NCBI GenBank assembly: GCA_008107755.1
Contig: VIRH01000100.1
Span: 62,001 to 126,000 of the forward strand
From: Rhodobacterales bacterium
GTDB lineage: Bacteria > Pseudomonadota > Alphaproteobacteria > Rhizobiales > Stappiaceae
Direction of reading: 5' to 3'
Length of the DNA: 64,000 bases
Shown: positions 45,391 to 54,282 of the stretch, piece after piece
How positions within the stretch are numbered: position 1 is the first letter of the stretch
Layout of the letters: each line of letters opens with the position of its first letter
Notes under the pieces: generated by a model
Told to the model about the DNA's origin: nothing
What the model saw: only the letters and a program-made list of their open reading frames with translations
Databases searched by the model: none
Program-made: the position numbers and the translations under genes

Positions 45391-45789
45391 TTGACCGAAA
45401 AGAACGTGGCAATTTCCTGGTTACGGGCCGAGGCCATTGCCGTGTTCGCTACTCTTGTTGCCGTCTATTTCCTGATGGGCGGCAGCTGGTGGCTTTTTCT
45501 GGTCCTGTTTTTCCTTCCGGACCTGACAATGCTCGGTTACCTTGCAGGTCCACGCGCCGGTGCCCGTATCTACAATCTGGGCCACACCTACGTCGGTCCG
45601 GTCCTGCTTGCGGCAGGTGGTGCGGTCCTTCTTGCAAGCGCGCCCGCACCCTTTTCCTTCCGGGACGTCGCCGTCTTTCCCACGATCTGGGCGGCGCACA
45701 TTGCATTCGACAGGATGCTCGGCTACGGGCTGAAGAGCCCGGCCAGTTTCAAGTCCACGCATCTGGGCCTCATCGGAAGGGTTTCATGA
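45391..45789 (+). CDS. DUF4260-family membrane protein
   Basis: A 132-residue protein with three hydrophobic segments (about 12-50, 70-84, 95-110). Near the end RDVAVFPTIWAAHIAFDRMLGYGLKSP, with FFLPDLTMLGYLAGPRAGARIYNLGHTY in the middle, is the DUF4260 pattern; function unknown. TTG 45391 is the likely start (GGAAGGGG upstream); no ATG lies near. Its stop overlaps the metallophosphoesterase start by ATGA, so the two are coupled. Confidence 0.75.
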   Translation: MTEKNVAISWLRAEAIAVFATLVAVYFLMGGSWWLFLVLFFLPDLTMLGYLAGPRAGARIYNLGHTYVGPVLLAAGGAVLLASAPAPFSFRDVAVFPTIWAAHIAFDRMLGYGLKSPASFKSTHLGLIGRVS

Positions 45790-46535
45790 AGATTGCAGTC
45801 ATCTCCGACATTCACGGCAATGTGCTTGCGCTCGAAGCGGTGCTTGCCGACCTCAAGACGGAAGCGCCGGACCTGATCGTCAATCTCGGCGATTGCGTCT
45901 CTGGCCCGCTCTGGCCGGAAGAAACCGCGACCATCCTGCGCGATACCGGCTGGCAGACCGTCCGCGGGAACCACGACCGTGTCTTGATCGAAACGCCTGT
46001 CGGGAAAATGGGACCGACCGATGCCTTTGCCGCAGAGCGCCTGTCGTCGGTAAATCTCGCATGGCTGAAGACAACGGAACCGACGATCCGGATCACGGAC
46101 GAGATTTTCCTGTGCCATGGCAGACCGGACAATGACGATATCTATCTGACCGAGAAGATAGAGGGACCTAAGGGCCACATGCCCGACGAGGATACGATTC
46201 TGGAAGCCGTTCAGGGCATCGATTCCGAAATCATCTGCTGTGGCCACACGCATATTCCAAGGCTCATTCGCCTGGAAGCCACCGGCCAGATGATCCTGAA
46301 CCCCGGCAGTGTCGGTCTGCCGTCCTATCAGGACGACCACCCGTCACGCCACAAGATGGAGGTCGGCAGCCCCCATGCACGCTATGCGATCATGACGAAG
46401 ACGGGGACCACCTGGAACTTTCTGCAAAAGAGCCTGACCTACGACTGGGACGCGGCCAGCGACGAGGCGAAAAAGAACAATCGCCCGGGCTGGGCCCGCT
46501 CGCTGAAGCACGGATTTTACGGTCCGCTTTCCTGA
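45786..46535 (+). CDS. Metallophosphoesterase (YfcE/MJ0936-like)
   Basis: A 249-residue calcineurin-like phosphoesterase with the full metal set: ISDIHGN (D8, H10), LGDCVSG (D36), RGNHDR and CGHTHIP, plus [11 protein letters not shown]. Such proteins are phosphodiesterases or phosphatases with nucleotides as common substrates; the physiological one is unknown. Coupled to DUF4260 through ATGA. Located after purB, but no functional link to purines is shown. Confidence 0.85.
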   Translation: MKIAVISDIHGNVLALEAVLADLKTEAPDLIVNLGDCVSGPLWPEETATILRDTGWQTVRGNHDRVLIETPVGKMGPTDAFAAERLSSVNLAWLKTTEPTIRITDEIFLCHGRPDNDDIYLTEKIEGPKGHMPDEDTILEAVQGIDSEIICCGHTHIPRLIRLEATGQMILNPGSVGLPSYQDDHPSRHKMEVGSPHARYAIMTKTGTTWNFLQKSLTYDWDAASDEAKKNNRPGWARSLKHGFYGPLS

Positions 46536-46639
46536 GCTTTTGCGCCGTTTCCAGCTCGATACCTGGATCGCGCGGGACGGACCTCGGAACCTTGGCCCCG
46601 GCTAACCGTTTGATAAACGAGATTCAAACGGAGACACTC

Positions 46640-47131
46640 ATGAAAATCAGGAAGACTGTTCTGACAGGTCTCGCGGCGATTGCGCTTTCGTTCCCGTTCG
46701 CCATCCCGTCGAATGCAGCGCCGAATCTTCCGGTTCCGGCGCAGACCCATCAGGCCGAAAATCCGCCCCTGATGAAGGTGCAGCACCGTCACAATCATCG
46801 CCATAGAGACAATCATCGCCACAGAGATTATCATCGCCACAAGGGCTACTATCACCACAACGGTCGCCATTATTACAATGGACACCGCGGCTACCGGAAC
46901 TATCGTCACGGGTACAAGCGGTATAACGGCTGGTGGTTTCCGTCCGGTGCCTTCGGCGTGCGTGTCGTTCCCGCCCCGAGGTACGGTGCCCCGCCGCGTG
47001 TCGGCCGCGGCATGACGCCCGCCCACTATCGCTGGTGTGATCAGCGCTACCGGTCCTATCGGGCACGGGACAACAGCTTCCAGCCCTACCACGGCCCGCG
47101 TCGCGCTTGCGTGTCGCCTTACGGCCCGTGA
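46640..47131 (+). CDS. Exported BA14K-family protein with His-rich repeats
   Basis: A 163-residue protein: signal peptide ([18 protein letters not shown], cleaved near SNAA), a His/Tyr-rich segment with repeats [18 protein letters not shown], and a C-terminal BA14K domain ([20 protein letters not shown]... RACVSPYGP). BA14K proteins of Rhizobiales are small Cys-containing surface or periplasmic proteins implicated in envelope and lectin-like activity (immunoreactive in Brucella). The DNA coding for the repeats is three 18-bp units at 46793-46846. Terminator directly follows. Confidence 0.85.
   Translation: MKIRKTVLTGLAAIALSFPFAIPSNAAPNLPVPAQTHQAENPPLMKVQHRHNHRHRDNHRHRDYHRHKGYYHHNGRHYYNGHRGYRNYRHGYKRYNGWWFPSGAFGVRVVPAPRYGAPPRVGRGMTPAHYRWCDQRYRSYRARDNSFQPYHGPRRACVSPYGP
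46793..46846 (+). repeat. Three 18-bp tandem units coding the His repeat
   Basis: Units at 46793-46810, 46811-46828 and 46829-46846 share the core ATCATCGCCA; the first two differ at two bases and encode the same six residues NHRHRD. Confidence 0.85.
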
Positions 47132-47146
47132 GTTAGCACTTCAAGA

Positions 47147-47174
47147 AAAGCCGGCTCCAAGCCGGCTTTTTTTC
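47147..47174 (+). terminator. Terminator of the BA14K gene
   Basis: 10-bp stem AAAGCCGGCT / AGCCGGCTTT with a 3-base loop at 47147-47169, continued by Ts. Confidence 0.85.
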
Positions 47175-47275
47175 TGACCGGATTCGACGTTTCCTGAAAA
47201 GCTCAGCGTTTGACAAGCAGGCTGTTCCCCGGCAAGACAGCGACAGAAAACACACGATTGCACCAGGATACCGAC

Positions 47276-47830
47276 GTGAAAATTTCCGAAACCGATATTC
47301 TTCTTGTTCCCGGTTACGGCGAGACCCTGCCCAGCCACTGGCTGCTGCGCTGGCGCGACAAGATGGCCTCCGCCCGCGTCGTGAAACAGGCTGAATTGCA
47401 CGCGCCCTCGCGCAAGGAGTGGCTGGAGACTCTCGTGGCGGATGTCGAAGCCGCGGAGCGTCCTGTAGTGCTGGTTGCCCATTCGCTCGGCTGCATTCTG
47501 GTTGCCCATGCCACCCATGCCCTCAAGGACAAGATCCGGGGCGCCTATCTGGTTGCTCCCTCTGACTGGGACCGGGCGGGACTGGTCGCCGAATTCGATG
47601 GCGGCGATTTCAAGCCGATACCGAACGACCCCATGCCCTTCCCCGCGCATGTGGTGGCCAGCAGAAACGACCCTTATTGCAGCTTCGAGCGCTCCGAACT
47701 GCTTGCAAAGGCCTGGGGTGCCACCTTTCAGGATGCCGGTGAAGCCGGGCACATCAACCTGGAAAGCGGCCATGGCCCTTGGCCAGAAGGCATGATGTCC
47801 TTTGCACATTTCATGAAGCGTCTGGGCTGA
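47276..47830 (+). CDS. RBBP9/YdeN-type serine hydrolase
   Basis: A 184-residue alpha/beta-hydrolase of the RBBP9/YdeN group. Catalytic Ser S70 in LVAHSLGC, Asp in RNDPYCSF and His in HINLESGHGPWPEG complete the triad. The family's natural substrates are unknown. GTG 47276 with AGGA at 8 bases ahead gives the expected start; an upstream ATG would add an unrelated 22-residue tail. Confidence 0.85.
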   Translation: MKISETDILLVPGYGETLPSHWLLRWRDKMASARVVKQAELHAPSRKEWLETLVADVEAAERPVVLVAHSLGCILVAHATHALKDKIRGAYLVAPSDWDRAGLVAEFDGGDFKPIPNDPMPFPAHVVASRNDPYCSFERSELLAKAWGATFQDAGEAGHINLESGHGPWPEGMMSFAHFMKRLG

Positions 47831-47938
47831 GCATTCCCGTCAGAGGCAAAGGGAAACAGCCGGTTCCCAGGGGCGCATAACCCTCCTTGCCGAAAAGCGG
47901 CAGCCTTCGTGCACACCGGCGATTCCACATGTAACAAC

Positions 47939-47957
47939 GCCCGCGAAAAACGCGGGC
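47939..47957. terminator. Hairpin between convergent hydrolase and zeta-inhibitor genes
   Basis: GCCCGCG / CGCGGGC with an AAAAA loop, between the two stops of convergent genes; the downstream T content is low on both sides, so only a likely terminator. Confidence 0.5.
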
Positions 47958-47983
47958 GCTTCAATCTTCTCAATGCAAAAGGT

Positions 47984-48307
47984 TCAGCCGTCGCTTTCCA
48001 GCTGGGCAACCGCCTCGTGCATCAGTTCGTCCATGGTGCGGCGAATCTGGTGGTCGGACTGGTCGATGTTGTTCTGGTCGAAATCCGAGCGGATCTTGCG
48101 GAACACATCCTCATCGCCCGGCTCCTCGAAGTCGGCGCGGACCACTTCCTTGGCATAGTCCATGGCTTTTTCGGACTCATAGCCCAGCAGGCCGGCAGCC
48201 CACAGGCCCAGCAGCTTGTTGCGCCGGGCGGTCGCCTTGAACCGCAGCTCCTCGTCATGCGCAAACTTGTTTTCATAACCATGTTCACGCTTGTCGAATG
48301 TGCTCAT
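47984..48307 (-). CDS. F1-ATPase inhibitor zeta subunit (DUF1476)
   Basis: A 107-residue helical protein starting MSTFDKREHGYENKFAHDEE, the conserved N-terminus of the DUF1476/zeta family described in Paracoccus, followed by four helices (RRNKLLGLWAAGLLGYESEKAMDYAKEVV). In Alphaproteobacteria zeta inhibits ATP hydrolysis by F1. GGGAG lies upstream of ATG 48307. It is divergent from purC. Confidence 0.9.
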   Translation of the reverse strand: MSTFDKREHGYENKFAHDEELRFKATARRNKLLGLWAAGLLGYESEKAMDYAKEVVRADFEEPGDEDVFRKIRSDFDQNNIDQSDHQIRRTMDELMHEAVAQLESDG

Positions 48308-48616
48308 AACTTTTTGTCTCCCGAACTGCGCAGATGCACTTCACCCCATATGGGACTGATTTGGCCTCTTGCATATCCCTGCGGGACCGGCAAATCAACG
48401 CAGTTGCGTGCTCCCTGCACCAAAAGCGTAATATACTTAGAATTCCTCGCGAAACATGCGATTGTACTTTTCTTCCGGTTCGGTTAAGTTCCGCGCCGCA
48501 AACTAGGGATTGCGGCCTGCGGGCTCCAACCGGTCGACGCTTAACGTCCCGGGGGAAAGATAAGGCAGGCCGGTGCCCGATCAATGGATTCTCAATAAAA
48601 CGATACGGTACAGCCA
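48308..48616. promoter_or_regulatory. 309-bp divergent region between zeta-inhibitor gene and purC
   Basis: No gene seen. It must contain both promoters. An inverted repeat GCCGCAA / TTGCGGC (48495-48516, 8-base loop) stands about 100 bases ahead of purC and may be a leader hairpin or operator. TATACT at about 48433-48438 could be a plus -10. No purine riboswitch is recognised. Confidence 0.4.
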
Positions 48617-49381
48617 ATGAACCGCCGCCGGCGCATTTATGAAGGTAAAGGAAAGATCCTTTACGAAGGTCCGGAACCCGGAACCCTTGTGCAGCATTTC
48701 AAGGATGACGCGACCGCCTTCAACAACAAGAAACACGAGATTGTTGACGGCAAGGGCGTGCTCAACAACCGCATTTCCGAGTTCATCTTCAACCACCTGA
48801 ATGCCATCGGCATCCCGACGCACTTCATTCGTCGCATGAACATGCGCGAACAGCTGATCCGGGAAGTCGAGATCATTCCGCTGGAAGTTGTCGTGCGCAA
48901 CGTTGCCGCCGGCTCGATCGCGAAGCGTCTCGGCCTTGAGGAAGGCACCCAGCTGCCGCGCTCCATCATCGAGTTCTATTACAAGAATGACGAGCTGGAC
49001 GATCCGATGGTTGCCGAAGAGCACATCACCGCCTTCGGTTGGGCCAGCCCGCAGGAACTCGATGACATCATGGCGCTCGCCATCCGCGTCAATGACTTCC
49101 TGTCCGGCCTGTTCCTCGGCGTCGGCATCCGTCTCGTCGATTTCAAGATCGAATGCGGCCGCCTCTTTGAAGGCGACATGATGCGCATCGTTGTTGCCGA
49201 CGAGATCTCTCCGGACAGCTGCCGTCTCTGGGATATCGAGACCAACGACAAGATGGACAAGGACCGCTTCCGCCGCGACATGGGCGGAATGCTGGAAGCC
49301 TACCAGGAAGTTGCCAAGCGCCTCGGCATCATGATCGCTGCCGAACGTCCGGCCGGCTCCGGCCCGACGCTGGTGCAGTAA
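48617..49381 (+). CDS. purC: Phosphoribosylaminoimidazole-succinocarboxamide (SAICAR) synthase
   Basis: A 254-residue ATP-dependent ligase joining CAIR and aspartate. Family motifs: [79 protein letters not shown]. Start ATG 48617 is the natural N-terminus. It heads the purC-purS-purQ stretch. Confidence 0.97.
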   Translation: MNRRRRIYEGKGKILYEGPEPGTLVQHFKDDATAFNNKKHEIVDGKGVLNNRISEFIFNHLNAIGIPTHFIRRMNMREQLIREVEIIPLEVVVRNVAAGSIAKRLGLEEGTQLPRSIIEFYYKNDELDDPMVAEEHITAFGWASPQELDDIMALAIRVNDFLSGLFLGVGIRLVDFKIECGRLFEGDMMRIVVADEISPDSCRLWDIETNDKMDKDRFRRDMGGMLEAYQEVAKRLGIMIAAERPAGSGPTLVQ

Positions 49382-49401
49382 GGTAACGATCGACCAAACA
49401 G

Positions 49402-49430
49402 CCCCCGATGCAACCATCGGGGGTTTTTTT
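49402..49430 (+). terminator. Terminator after purC
   Basis: 9-bp perfect stem CCCCCGATG / CATCGGGGG with loop CAAC, then seven Ts; 20 bases beyond the purC stop. Confidence 0.9.
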
Positions 49431-49545
49431 CGGATCAGATCGCCGGGATACGCCGAAGCAAATTTGAGGCCCTGTCTCACGCAAACGCACATCCGCCGGG
49501 CTTCCTTAACTCCCAGCTTTTGCCGTCAGGCCTCTTTTACTTGAC

Positions 49546-49583
49546 GGGCTCCTCGTGTATGGGGAGCCCAATCTGTTTTTATT
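49546..49583 (+). promoter_or_regulatory. purS leader hairpin, possible attenuator
   Basis: GGGCTCC (49546-49552) pairs with GGAGCCC (49563-49569), followed by AATCTGTTTTTATT. It lies 36 bases ahead of the purS start. Hairpin plus U-rich tail resembles an attenuator, though the T-run is delayed by six bases. No alternative antiterminator was found by eye. Confidence 0.35.
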
Positions 49584-49618
49584 CGCAGAAACTGCAGACC
49601 GAAGCGGGAACTCCACTC

Positions 49619-49858
49619 ATGAAAGCACGCGTGATCGTCACCCTGAAGAACGGTGTTCTGGATCCTCAGGGAAAAGCCATCGAGGGTGCGCTCGGCGGAC
49701 TCGGGTTCGGCGATGTCGGATCTGTCCGCCAGGGCAAGGTCTTCGACGTGGAACTGAGAGGCTCTGACGAGGGTGCCGCGAAAGCCGTGCTGGAACAGAT
49801 GTGCGAAAAGCTTCTGGCAAATACCGTGATCGAGAACTACACCATCGAGATGGCCTGA
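49619..49858 (+). CDS. purS: Phosphoribosylformylglycinamidine synthase subunit PurS
   Basis: A 79-residue protein: MKARVIVTLKNGVLDPQGKAIE, then GALGGLGFGDVGSVRQGKVFDVEL and MCEKLLANTVIENYTIEMA, the classic PurS fold. It links PurL and PurQ into FGAR amidotransferase. A 35-codon membrane ORF and then purQ follow. Confidence 0.95.
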   Translation: MKARVIVTLKNGVLDPQGKAIEGALGGLGFGDVGSVRQGKVFDVELRGSDEGAAKAVLEQMCEKLLANTVIENYTIEMA

Positions 49859-49873
49859 CGAAAGTCACCTGAA

Positions 49874-49981
49874 ATGGATGAAGACACACGCCGGGCGATC
49901 ACTTTCATGGCCGTCAAGGCCGCCGTCTTCATTCTGGTTCCGGCCCTTGCCGCATTGATAGCCGTTCTGGTTCTGCTCTGA
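49874..49981 (+). CDS. Small membrane protein between purS and purQ (35 residues)
   Basis: ATG 49874 to TGA 49981. The N-terminus [17 protein letters not shown] is charged, followed by a single hydrophobic helix ([18 protein letters not shown]). It lies 15 bases after purS and 19 before purQ on the same strand. I recall a small PurL-associated membrane protein of Rhizobiales in this exact place, so it is probably real. Function is not known. Confidence 0.7.
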   Translation: MDEDTRRAITFMAVKAAVFILVPALAALIAVLVLL

Positions 49982-50000
49982 CTTATCGGGATCCGCACTC

Positions 50001-50675
50001 ATGAAATCCGCCGTCATCGTCTTCCCAGGCTCAAACCGCGACCGCGACATGTTCCATGCGCTGGAACTCATCACCGGACACCGGCCTCAGCATGTGTGGC
50101 ACACGGAAAGCACCTTGCCGGACGTTGATCTCGTGATCGTTCCCGGCGGCTTTTCCTATGGCGATTACCTCCGGTCCGGCGCCATTGCCGCCCGCTCGCC
50201 GATCCTGAAGGATCTGGTCGCCAAGGCCGACAGCGGCGTTTCGGTTCTCGGTGTGTGCAACGGTTTCCAGATCCTGACAGAGGCCGGACTTCTTCCCGGC
50301 GCCCTGATGCGCAATGCGGGCCTGACCTTCGTCTGCCGCGAGGTGATGATGGAGACGGTCAACACCGCCACGAAGTTCTCGTCCAGGTTCGAAAAGGGCC
50401 AGGTCTGGCGCTGTCCGGTCGCCCATCACGACGGCAACTACTTCGCCGACGCGGATACCTTGAAGCGCATCGAGGACAACGGCCAGGTCGTCTTCCGCTA
50501 TGCGGACGGTACCAATCCCAACGGCTCCATCAACGATATCGCCGGCATCATGAACGAAAAGGGCAACGTCCTCGGGATGATGCCGCATCCGGAGAACCTC
50601 GTTGAACCGCTTCACGGCGGGCTCGACGGCCGCCTTCTGTTCGAGAGCCTGGTGTCCGACCTACAGGCAGCCTGA
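50001..50675 (+). CDS. purQ: Phosphoribosylformylglycinamidine synthase glutaminase subunit
   Basis: A 224-residue class I glutamine amidotransferase that gives ammonia to PurL. Catalytic Cys C86 in LGVCNGFQ, His H196 and Glu E198 in [27 protein letters not shown] is family-specific. Located downstream of purS and the small membrane ORF. Confidence 0.97.
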   Translation: MKSAVIVFPGSNRDRDMFHALELITGHRPQHVWHTESTLPDVDLVIVPGGFSYGDYLRSGAIAARSPILKDLVAKADSGVSVLGVCNGFQILTEAGLLPGALMRNAGLTFVCREVMMETVNTATKFSSRFEKGQVWRCPVAHHDGNYFADADTLKRIEDNGQVVFRYADGTNPNGSINDIAGIMNEKGNVLGMMPHPENLVEPLHGGLDGRLLFESLVSDLQAA

Positions 50676-50696
50676 ATCCCGAAGGCCGAGGCCGGC

Positions 50697-51899
50697 ATGA
50701 TTGCAATCGTCGCCGTCATCGCAACCCTCGCCGTTGCGTTTGTCCTGTTCCATCCGCGCCTGATCGCCTCTCCACGCTGGCGGGCCCTGTCAACGCCGCT
50801 GGCCTCCATTATCGGCAGCGGCTTTCTGGTCACCGTCCCGATCCTGCGCGACCTGTCAGGCTCCTGGGCCACGATCCTGATGGCCGGCCTTCTGGTGGTT
50901 GCCTACTGCATCGGCTCGGCGATCCGGCACAACATCCTTCATGTCGAGCCGCTTCTTCACAATGGCAACGCGGTCCGGTCCATCGTTTCGCTCGAATGGA
51001 TTTCCCACGCCGCACTCGCCTTCGCCTATTTCGTGTCGGTCGCCTATTACCTCGTCCTCTTTGCCACCTTTCTGCTGAAGCCGTTCGGTATTTCCGACGT
51101 CTTCGTGATCAAGTCCGTCGTCACGGTATGTCTTGCGCTGATCGGCGCCATCGGCTTCTTTCGCGGCTTCGGCGCGGAGGAAAAACTGGAGATCTATGCC
51201 GTTTCCCTGAAGATGGCGCTTATCGGCGGACTGGTCGCGGCCCTCGCCGCCCATGCCGTCCTGCAGTTTGCAGACGGCACGCTTTCCAGCGTACCGGGCC
51301 ACTTCGAGCTGTCGAACGTGCCCGTGCTGCTTGGCCTTCTGATCGTTGTGCAGGGCTTCGAGACATCCCGGTTCCTGGGCAATGCCTACTCGCCGGAACT
51401 GCGCGCCGGCACCATGAAGCAGGCACAGATCCTTGCCGCGCTCATCTACATCGCCTTTTTCCTGGTAACGACACCCCTCTTCGGTGTGAACACGCACGGG
51501 GACGGCGTCGCGGCCATCGTCGACATGCTGACACCGGTCGCGGCGATCCTGCCGATCATGATCATCATCGGTGCGCTTGCCAGCCAGTCGAGCGCCGCCA
51601 TCGCCGATACACTCGGCGCTGGCGGACTGGTTCGGGACGTTTTCGGCAAGAAGATCAAGGTTGGCCATGCCTATCTGCTGACGGCCGTGATTGCAGGGCT
51701 GGTCACCTGGGAAACCGACGTCTACGCGCTGATCACCCTCGCCTCGCGCTGTTTTGCCTTCTACTATACGATGCAATGCCTGGTCGCGGCGATCAGCGCC
51801 ATCCGGCTGAAGAAGCCGCTTCCCGCCGGAGCCTTCTTCCTGCTCGCAATCATGTGCGCGCTGATTGTCCTTTTCGGCGCGACCGTCGAAGGAGGCTGA
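50697..51899 (+). CDS. Multispanning membrane protein, APC-like
   Basis: A 400-residue protein with about ten to eleven hydrophobic segments and few charged residues. LASIIGSGFLVTVPILRDL near the start has the GSG-type kink seen in APC-superfamily TM1, and VVQGFETSRFLGNAYSPELRAG resembles TM6. I do not recognise a specific transporter; sodium/solute or amino-acid permease is possible. It starts 21 bases after purQ and ends 3 bases before the DUF2164 gene, so it may share the purine transcript. Confidence 0.65.
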   Translation: MIAIVAVIATLAVAFVLFHPRLIASPRWRALSTPLASIIGSGFLVTVPILRDLSGSWATILMAGLLVVAYCIGSAIRHNILHVEPLLHNGNAVRSIVSLEWISHAALAFAYFVSVAYYLVLFATFLLKPFGISDVFVIKSVVTVCLALIGAIGFFRGFGAEEKLEIYAVSLKMALIGGLVAALAAHAVLQFADGTLSSVPGHFELSNVPVLLGLLIVVQGFETSRFLGNAYSPELRAGTMKQAQILAALIYIAFFLVTTPLFGVNTHGDGVAAIVDMLTPVAAILPIMIIIGALASQSSAAIADTLGAGGLVRDVFGKKIKVGHAYLLTAVIAGLVTWETDVYALITLASRCFAFYYTMQCLVAAISAIRLKKPLPAGAFFLLAIMCALIVLFGATVEGG

Positions 51900-51902
51900 A
51901 GC

Positions 51903-52157
51903 GTGGAACCCCTTTCCCTTGAGAAGGAAGACCGCATCCGTCTGGCGGCCGAGATCCAGCATTTCATGGCGGCGGACCTTGATGTCGACATCGGCAACAT
52001 GGACGCCGAGCGCCTGATCGATTTCCTGGCAACCTCTCTCGGTACCAAATTCTACAATCGCGGGCTCAAGGACGCGCAGGCCCTGATGGCCCGCAAGGCC
52101 GACGATATTCAGGACGAGCTCTACGCGCTGGAGCGTGCGGAAGAAAAACGCGGCTGA
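51903..52157 (+). CDS. DUF2164-family protein
   Basis: An 84-residue helical protein: ERLIDFLATSLGTKFYNRGLKDAQALMARKADDIQDELYALE is the DUF2164 core; function unknown. GTG 51903, three bases after the preceding stop, so translation is coupled. Confidence 0.8.
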   Translation: MEPLSLEKEDRIRLAAEIQHFMAADLDVDIGNMDAERLIDFLATSLGTKFYNRGLKDAQALMARKADDIQDELYALERAEEKRG

Positions 52158-52219
52158 CCGGGTCCACTCCCCGCAACGTTGCAAACGCGCCGGCAACCTC
52201 CACGGGCGCCTCCGAGGCG

Positions 52220-53038
52220 TCAGGCCGCCGTCTGCCGCTTCTGCTTGGGCGGGTGCCCGAAACGTCTGGAAAAGGCTCTGGAAAAGGCGGCGGCGCTGGC
52301 AAATCCGCACATCGAGGCGACGGATTTCACCTGACGTCCGGATTGAAGCTCGGCTCTTGCAATCTCCAGCCGCCAGCCTGACAGATACCCCATGGGCGTG
52401 GAACCGACGAGTTCCTTGAAAGTGACGGCGAATTGCGTGCGGGACATGCCTGCCGTTTCGGCCAGCTTTTCCAGAGTCCAGCTCTCCCCCGGTGCTTCGT
52501 GAATGGCGACCAGTGCTGCCGCTATTCGCGGATGCGATAGTCCGTTGAGCAGCCCAGTTTCAACGTTGCCTTCCTCGATTGCGTGCCGCAGCAAGCGGAT
52601 CACCACCACCTCGCACAGGCGATGAAAGACCGCCTGACCTCCGCAGCGCGGCTCTGTCGCTTCCTCAACCAGGGGCGCGACGACTGCCTGGAGGTTGGGA
52701 TCGGACGTCAGGCACACGGACAGGCAGTCTGGAAGTGCGTTGACCAGTTGTCCGCCAATGCCGGAAATCCCGATCCGCGCGCCTACGAGAAGCGTTTCGC
52801 CGTCCTTCTGCATCATGTCTGGAAAGTGCCGGGCACGCCCGTTCCTGACCGGGGAAAACGCCAGGCGAAGATCGTCTGTACTGCTGCGATAGACGCACAG
52901 GTTGGCAGGCAGGCTCTCGGTCGGAGCCGGACCGTCTTCATCAACCAGTGCATTCGACACATGCACCCGCAGCCTGTCGATGAGCGATGACAGCCGGTCC
53001 AGCTTGCCATTGAAGGAGGTTCGATAAGGAACAGGCAT
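52220..53038 (-). CDS. AraC-family regulator with cupin-type sensor
   Basis: A 272-residue regulator. The N-terminal half is the AraC-binding cupin type (VCVYRSSTDDLRLAFSP region), the C-terminal half has two helix-turn-helix motifs (WTLEKLAETAGMSRTQFAVTFKELVGSTPMGYLSGWRLEIA; VASMCGFASAAAFSRAFSRRFGHPP). ATG 53038 has AAGGG 7 bases ahead; ATG 53056 has none. Divergent from the peroxiredoxin-like gene with about 120 bases between, probably regulating it. Confidence 0.85.
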   Translation of the reverse strand: MPVPYRTSFNGKLDRLSSLIDRLRVHVSNALVDEDGPAPTESLPANLCVYRSSTDDLRLAFSPVRNGRARHFPDMMQKDGETLLVGARIGISGIGGQLVNALPDCLSVCLTSDPNLQAVVAPLVEEATEPRCGGQAVFHRLCEVVVIRLLRHAIEEGNVETGLLNGLSHPRIAAALVAIHEAPGESWTLEKLAETAGMSRTQFAVTFKELVGSTPMGYLSGWRLEIARAELQSGRQVKSVASMCGFASAAAFSRAFSRRFGHPPKQKRQTAA

Positions 53039-53160
53039 TTCCGTACCCTTGATCATATTTTGAGGACATTATCGTATCCAAAGTCCGGTATTCATGACCC
53101 TACTTCGACTTCTCATCGAAGTCCAGGAAACCCGGCACCAACAATCAGGAGGAATTCACG

Positions 53161-53697
53161 ATGCTTGTTCCACGCGATGCCGTTCCGGAGCTGAAAGTTG
53201 AAACGCTTTCGTCCGGTGCTTTCGATCTGAAGGAAGACAAGGCGGAGTTTGCAACGCTGGTCGTCTTCTACCGCGGCCTGCATTGCCCGATCTGCGCGAC
53301 CTATCTCAAGGAACTCGGACGGTTGACCGGGGAGTTCGCCGAAAAGGGCGTAAAGACCATCGCCATATCGTCGGACGACGAGGACCGGGCGCGCCAGATG
53401 GCGGAAAAGGTCGCCCAGCCGGATCTGCGCTTCGGATATGGCCTGTCCTTGAGCGTCGCGCGGGACTGGGGCCTCTTCATCTCTACCAGCCGGGGCACCA
53501 CATCCATCGGCATCGAGGAGCCGGCACTGTTTTCCGAACCCGGCGTCTTTCTGGTAAAGGCAGACGGCACGCTCTATTTTTCGTCCGTACAGACGATGCC
53601 GTTCGTCCGGCCGCATTTTTCCGAAATGATCGGAGCGCTCGAATTCGTTCAGAAGAACGACTACCCGGCGCGCGGCGAATATACTGGCACGGTCTGA
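53161..53697 (+). CDS. Peroxiredoxin-like (AhpC/TSA) protein
   Basis: A 178-residue thioredoxin-fold protein. The motif YRGLHCPICATYLKEL has a CxxC (C42, C45), where typical peroxiredoxins have a single peroxidatic Cys. FISTSRGTT and GVFLVKADGTLYF follow. It belongs to the AhpC-TSA redoxin group with a CPxC site; probably reduces peroxides or acts as thiol reductase. Regulated likely by the divergent AraC protein. AGGAGG lies ahead of ATG 53161. Confidence 0.85.
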   Translation: MLVPRDAVPELKVETLSSGAFDLKEDKAEFATLVVFYRGLHCPICATYLKELGRLTGEFAEKGVKTIAISSDDEDRARQMAEKVAQPDLRFGYGLSLSVARDWGLFISTSRGTTSIGIEEPALFSEPGVFLVKADGTLYFSSVQTMPFVRPHFSEMIGALEFVQKNDYPARGEYTGTV

Positions 53698-53716
53698 CCA
53701 GCCCCGACGACACGCC

Positions 53717-53757
53717 AAAAAAAGATGCCGGACGCAGGCTGCACCGCGTCCGGCATC
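53717..53757 (-). terminator. Terminator for the DUF1127 gene (minus strand)
   Basis: 12-bp perfect stem GATGCCGGACGC / GCGTCCGGCATC with a 10-base loop; on the minus strand it ends in TTTTTTT (A-run 53717-53723). It may also stop the plus-strand redoxin transcript. Confidence 0.85.
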
Positions 53758-53942
53758 ATTCGGAATCCGTGCACAGGTGGATTCCGATCTGATTACGCTC
53801 TCCTGAAACGGGCCGGCGGGCGAAGCGGGTGGTTTGCGAAACCGGCTCAAAGTCCGGCTTCAGCTCGCCTTCCCTTCGGCCCAAGGCCCGTTTCAGGAAA
53901 GCGCAACCGACTTCACTCGTCGATGAATCAGCATCGCCGCCA

Positions 53943-54179
53943 TCAGTATTTGCGCCTCCGGGAGGTCGTGTCCCAGAACGGACGCAGAGCTTCCTCCAGG
54001 GCTGCCTCACGGGTCAGGCCCAGATCCTGCAGAGCACCATCCGACAATTCGGCCAGCTGCCTGCGGGTCCGGCGCATCTGGCCCCAGGCGACCAACCTTG
54101 CGTGAACCATTTTCAGAATGTTGCGCCGGAACCGGAACCTCGTGGATTGGCTCGCGCCGATTGACTCTATTGAACTCAT
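53943..54179 (-). CDS. DUF1127-family small Arg-rich protein
   Basis: A 78-residue basic protein of the alphaproteobacterial DUF1127 type: WGQMRRTRRQLAELSDGALQDLGLTREAALEEALRPFW. Some relatives bind RNA and affect nutrient or phosphate metabolism. ATG 54179 with AAGGAAGGAAG ahead; the longer frame adds a poor N-terminus. Divergent from the MocR gene by 103 bases. Confidence 0.9.
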   Translation of the reverse strand: MSSIESIGASQSTRFRFRRNILKMVHARLVAWGQMRRTRRQLAELSDGALQDLGLTREAALEEALRPFWDTTSRRRKY

Positions 54180-54211
54180 CTTCCTTCCTTTCAACGGTAA
54201 CAATTTTTGCA

Positions 54212-54236
54212 ATTGAACGCATTGTAGCGCTTCAAT
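54212..54236. promoter_or_regulatory. Inverted repeat ATTGAA...TTCAAT upstream of MocR gene
   Basis: ATTGAAcGC (54212-54220) and GCgcTTCAAT (54227-54236) face each other in the divergent promoter region. A good promoter, TTGACT (54245-54250), 17-base spacer, TATTAA (54268-54273), follows for the MocR gene. Confidence 0.4.
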
Positions 54237-54282
54237 GTTATGAATTGACTCAACCAGCGATGCAATATATTAAATTGTCACC

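Noticed and set aside
43988-45412. Open frame antisense to purB
   Set aside because: Shadow; purB is certain by its fumarase/lyase signature.
50856-52310. Open frame antisense to the membrane protein after purQ
   Set aside because: The plus-strand reading has ten or more hydrophobic segments; the opposite reading is a low-complexity charged sequence.
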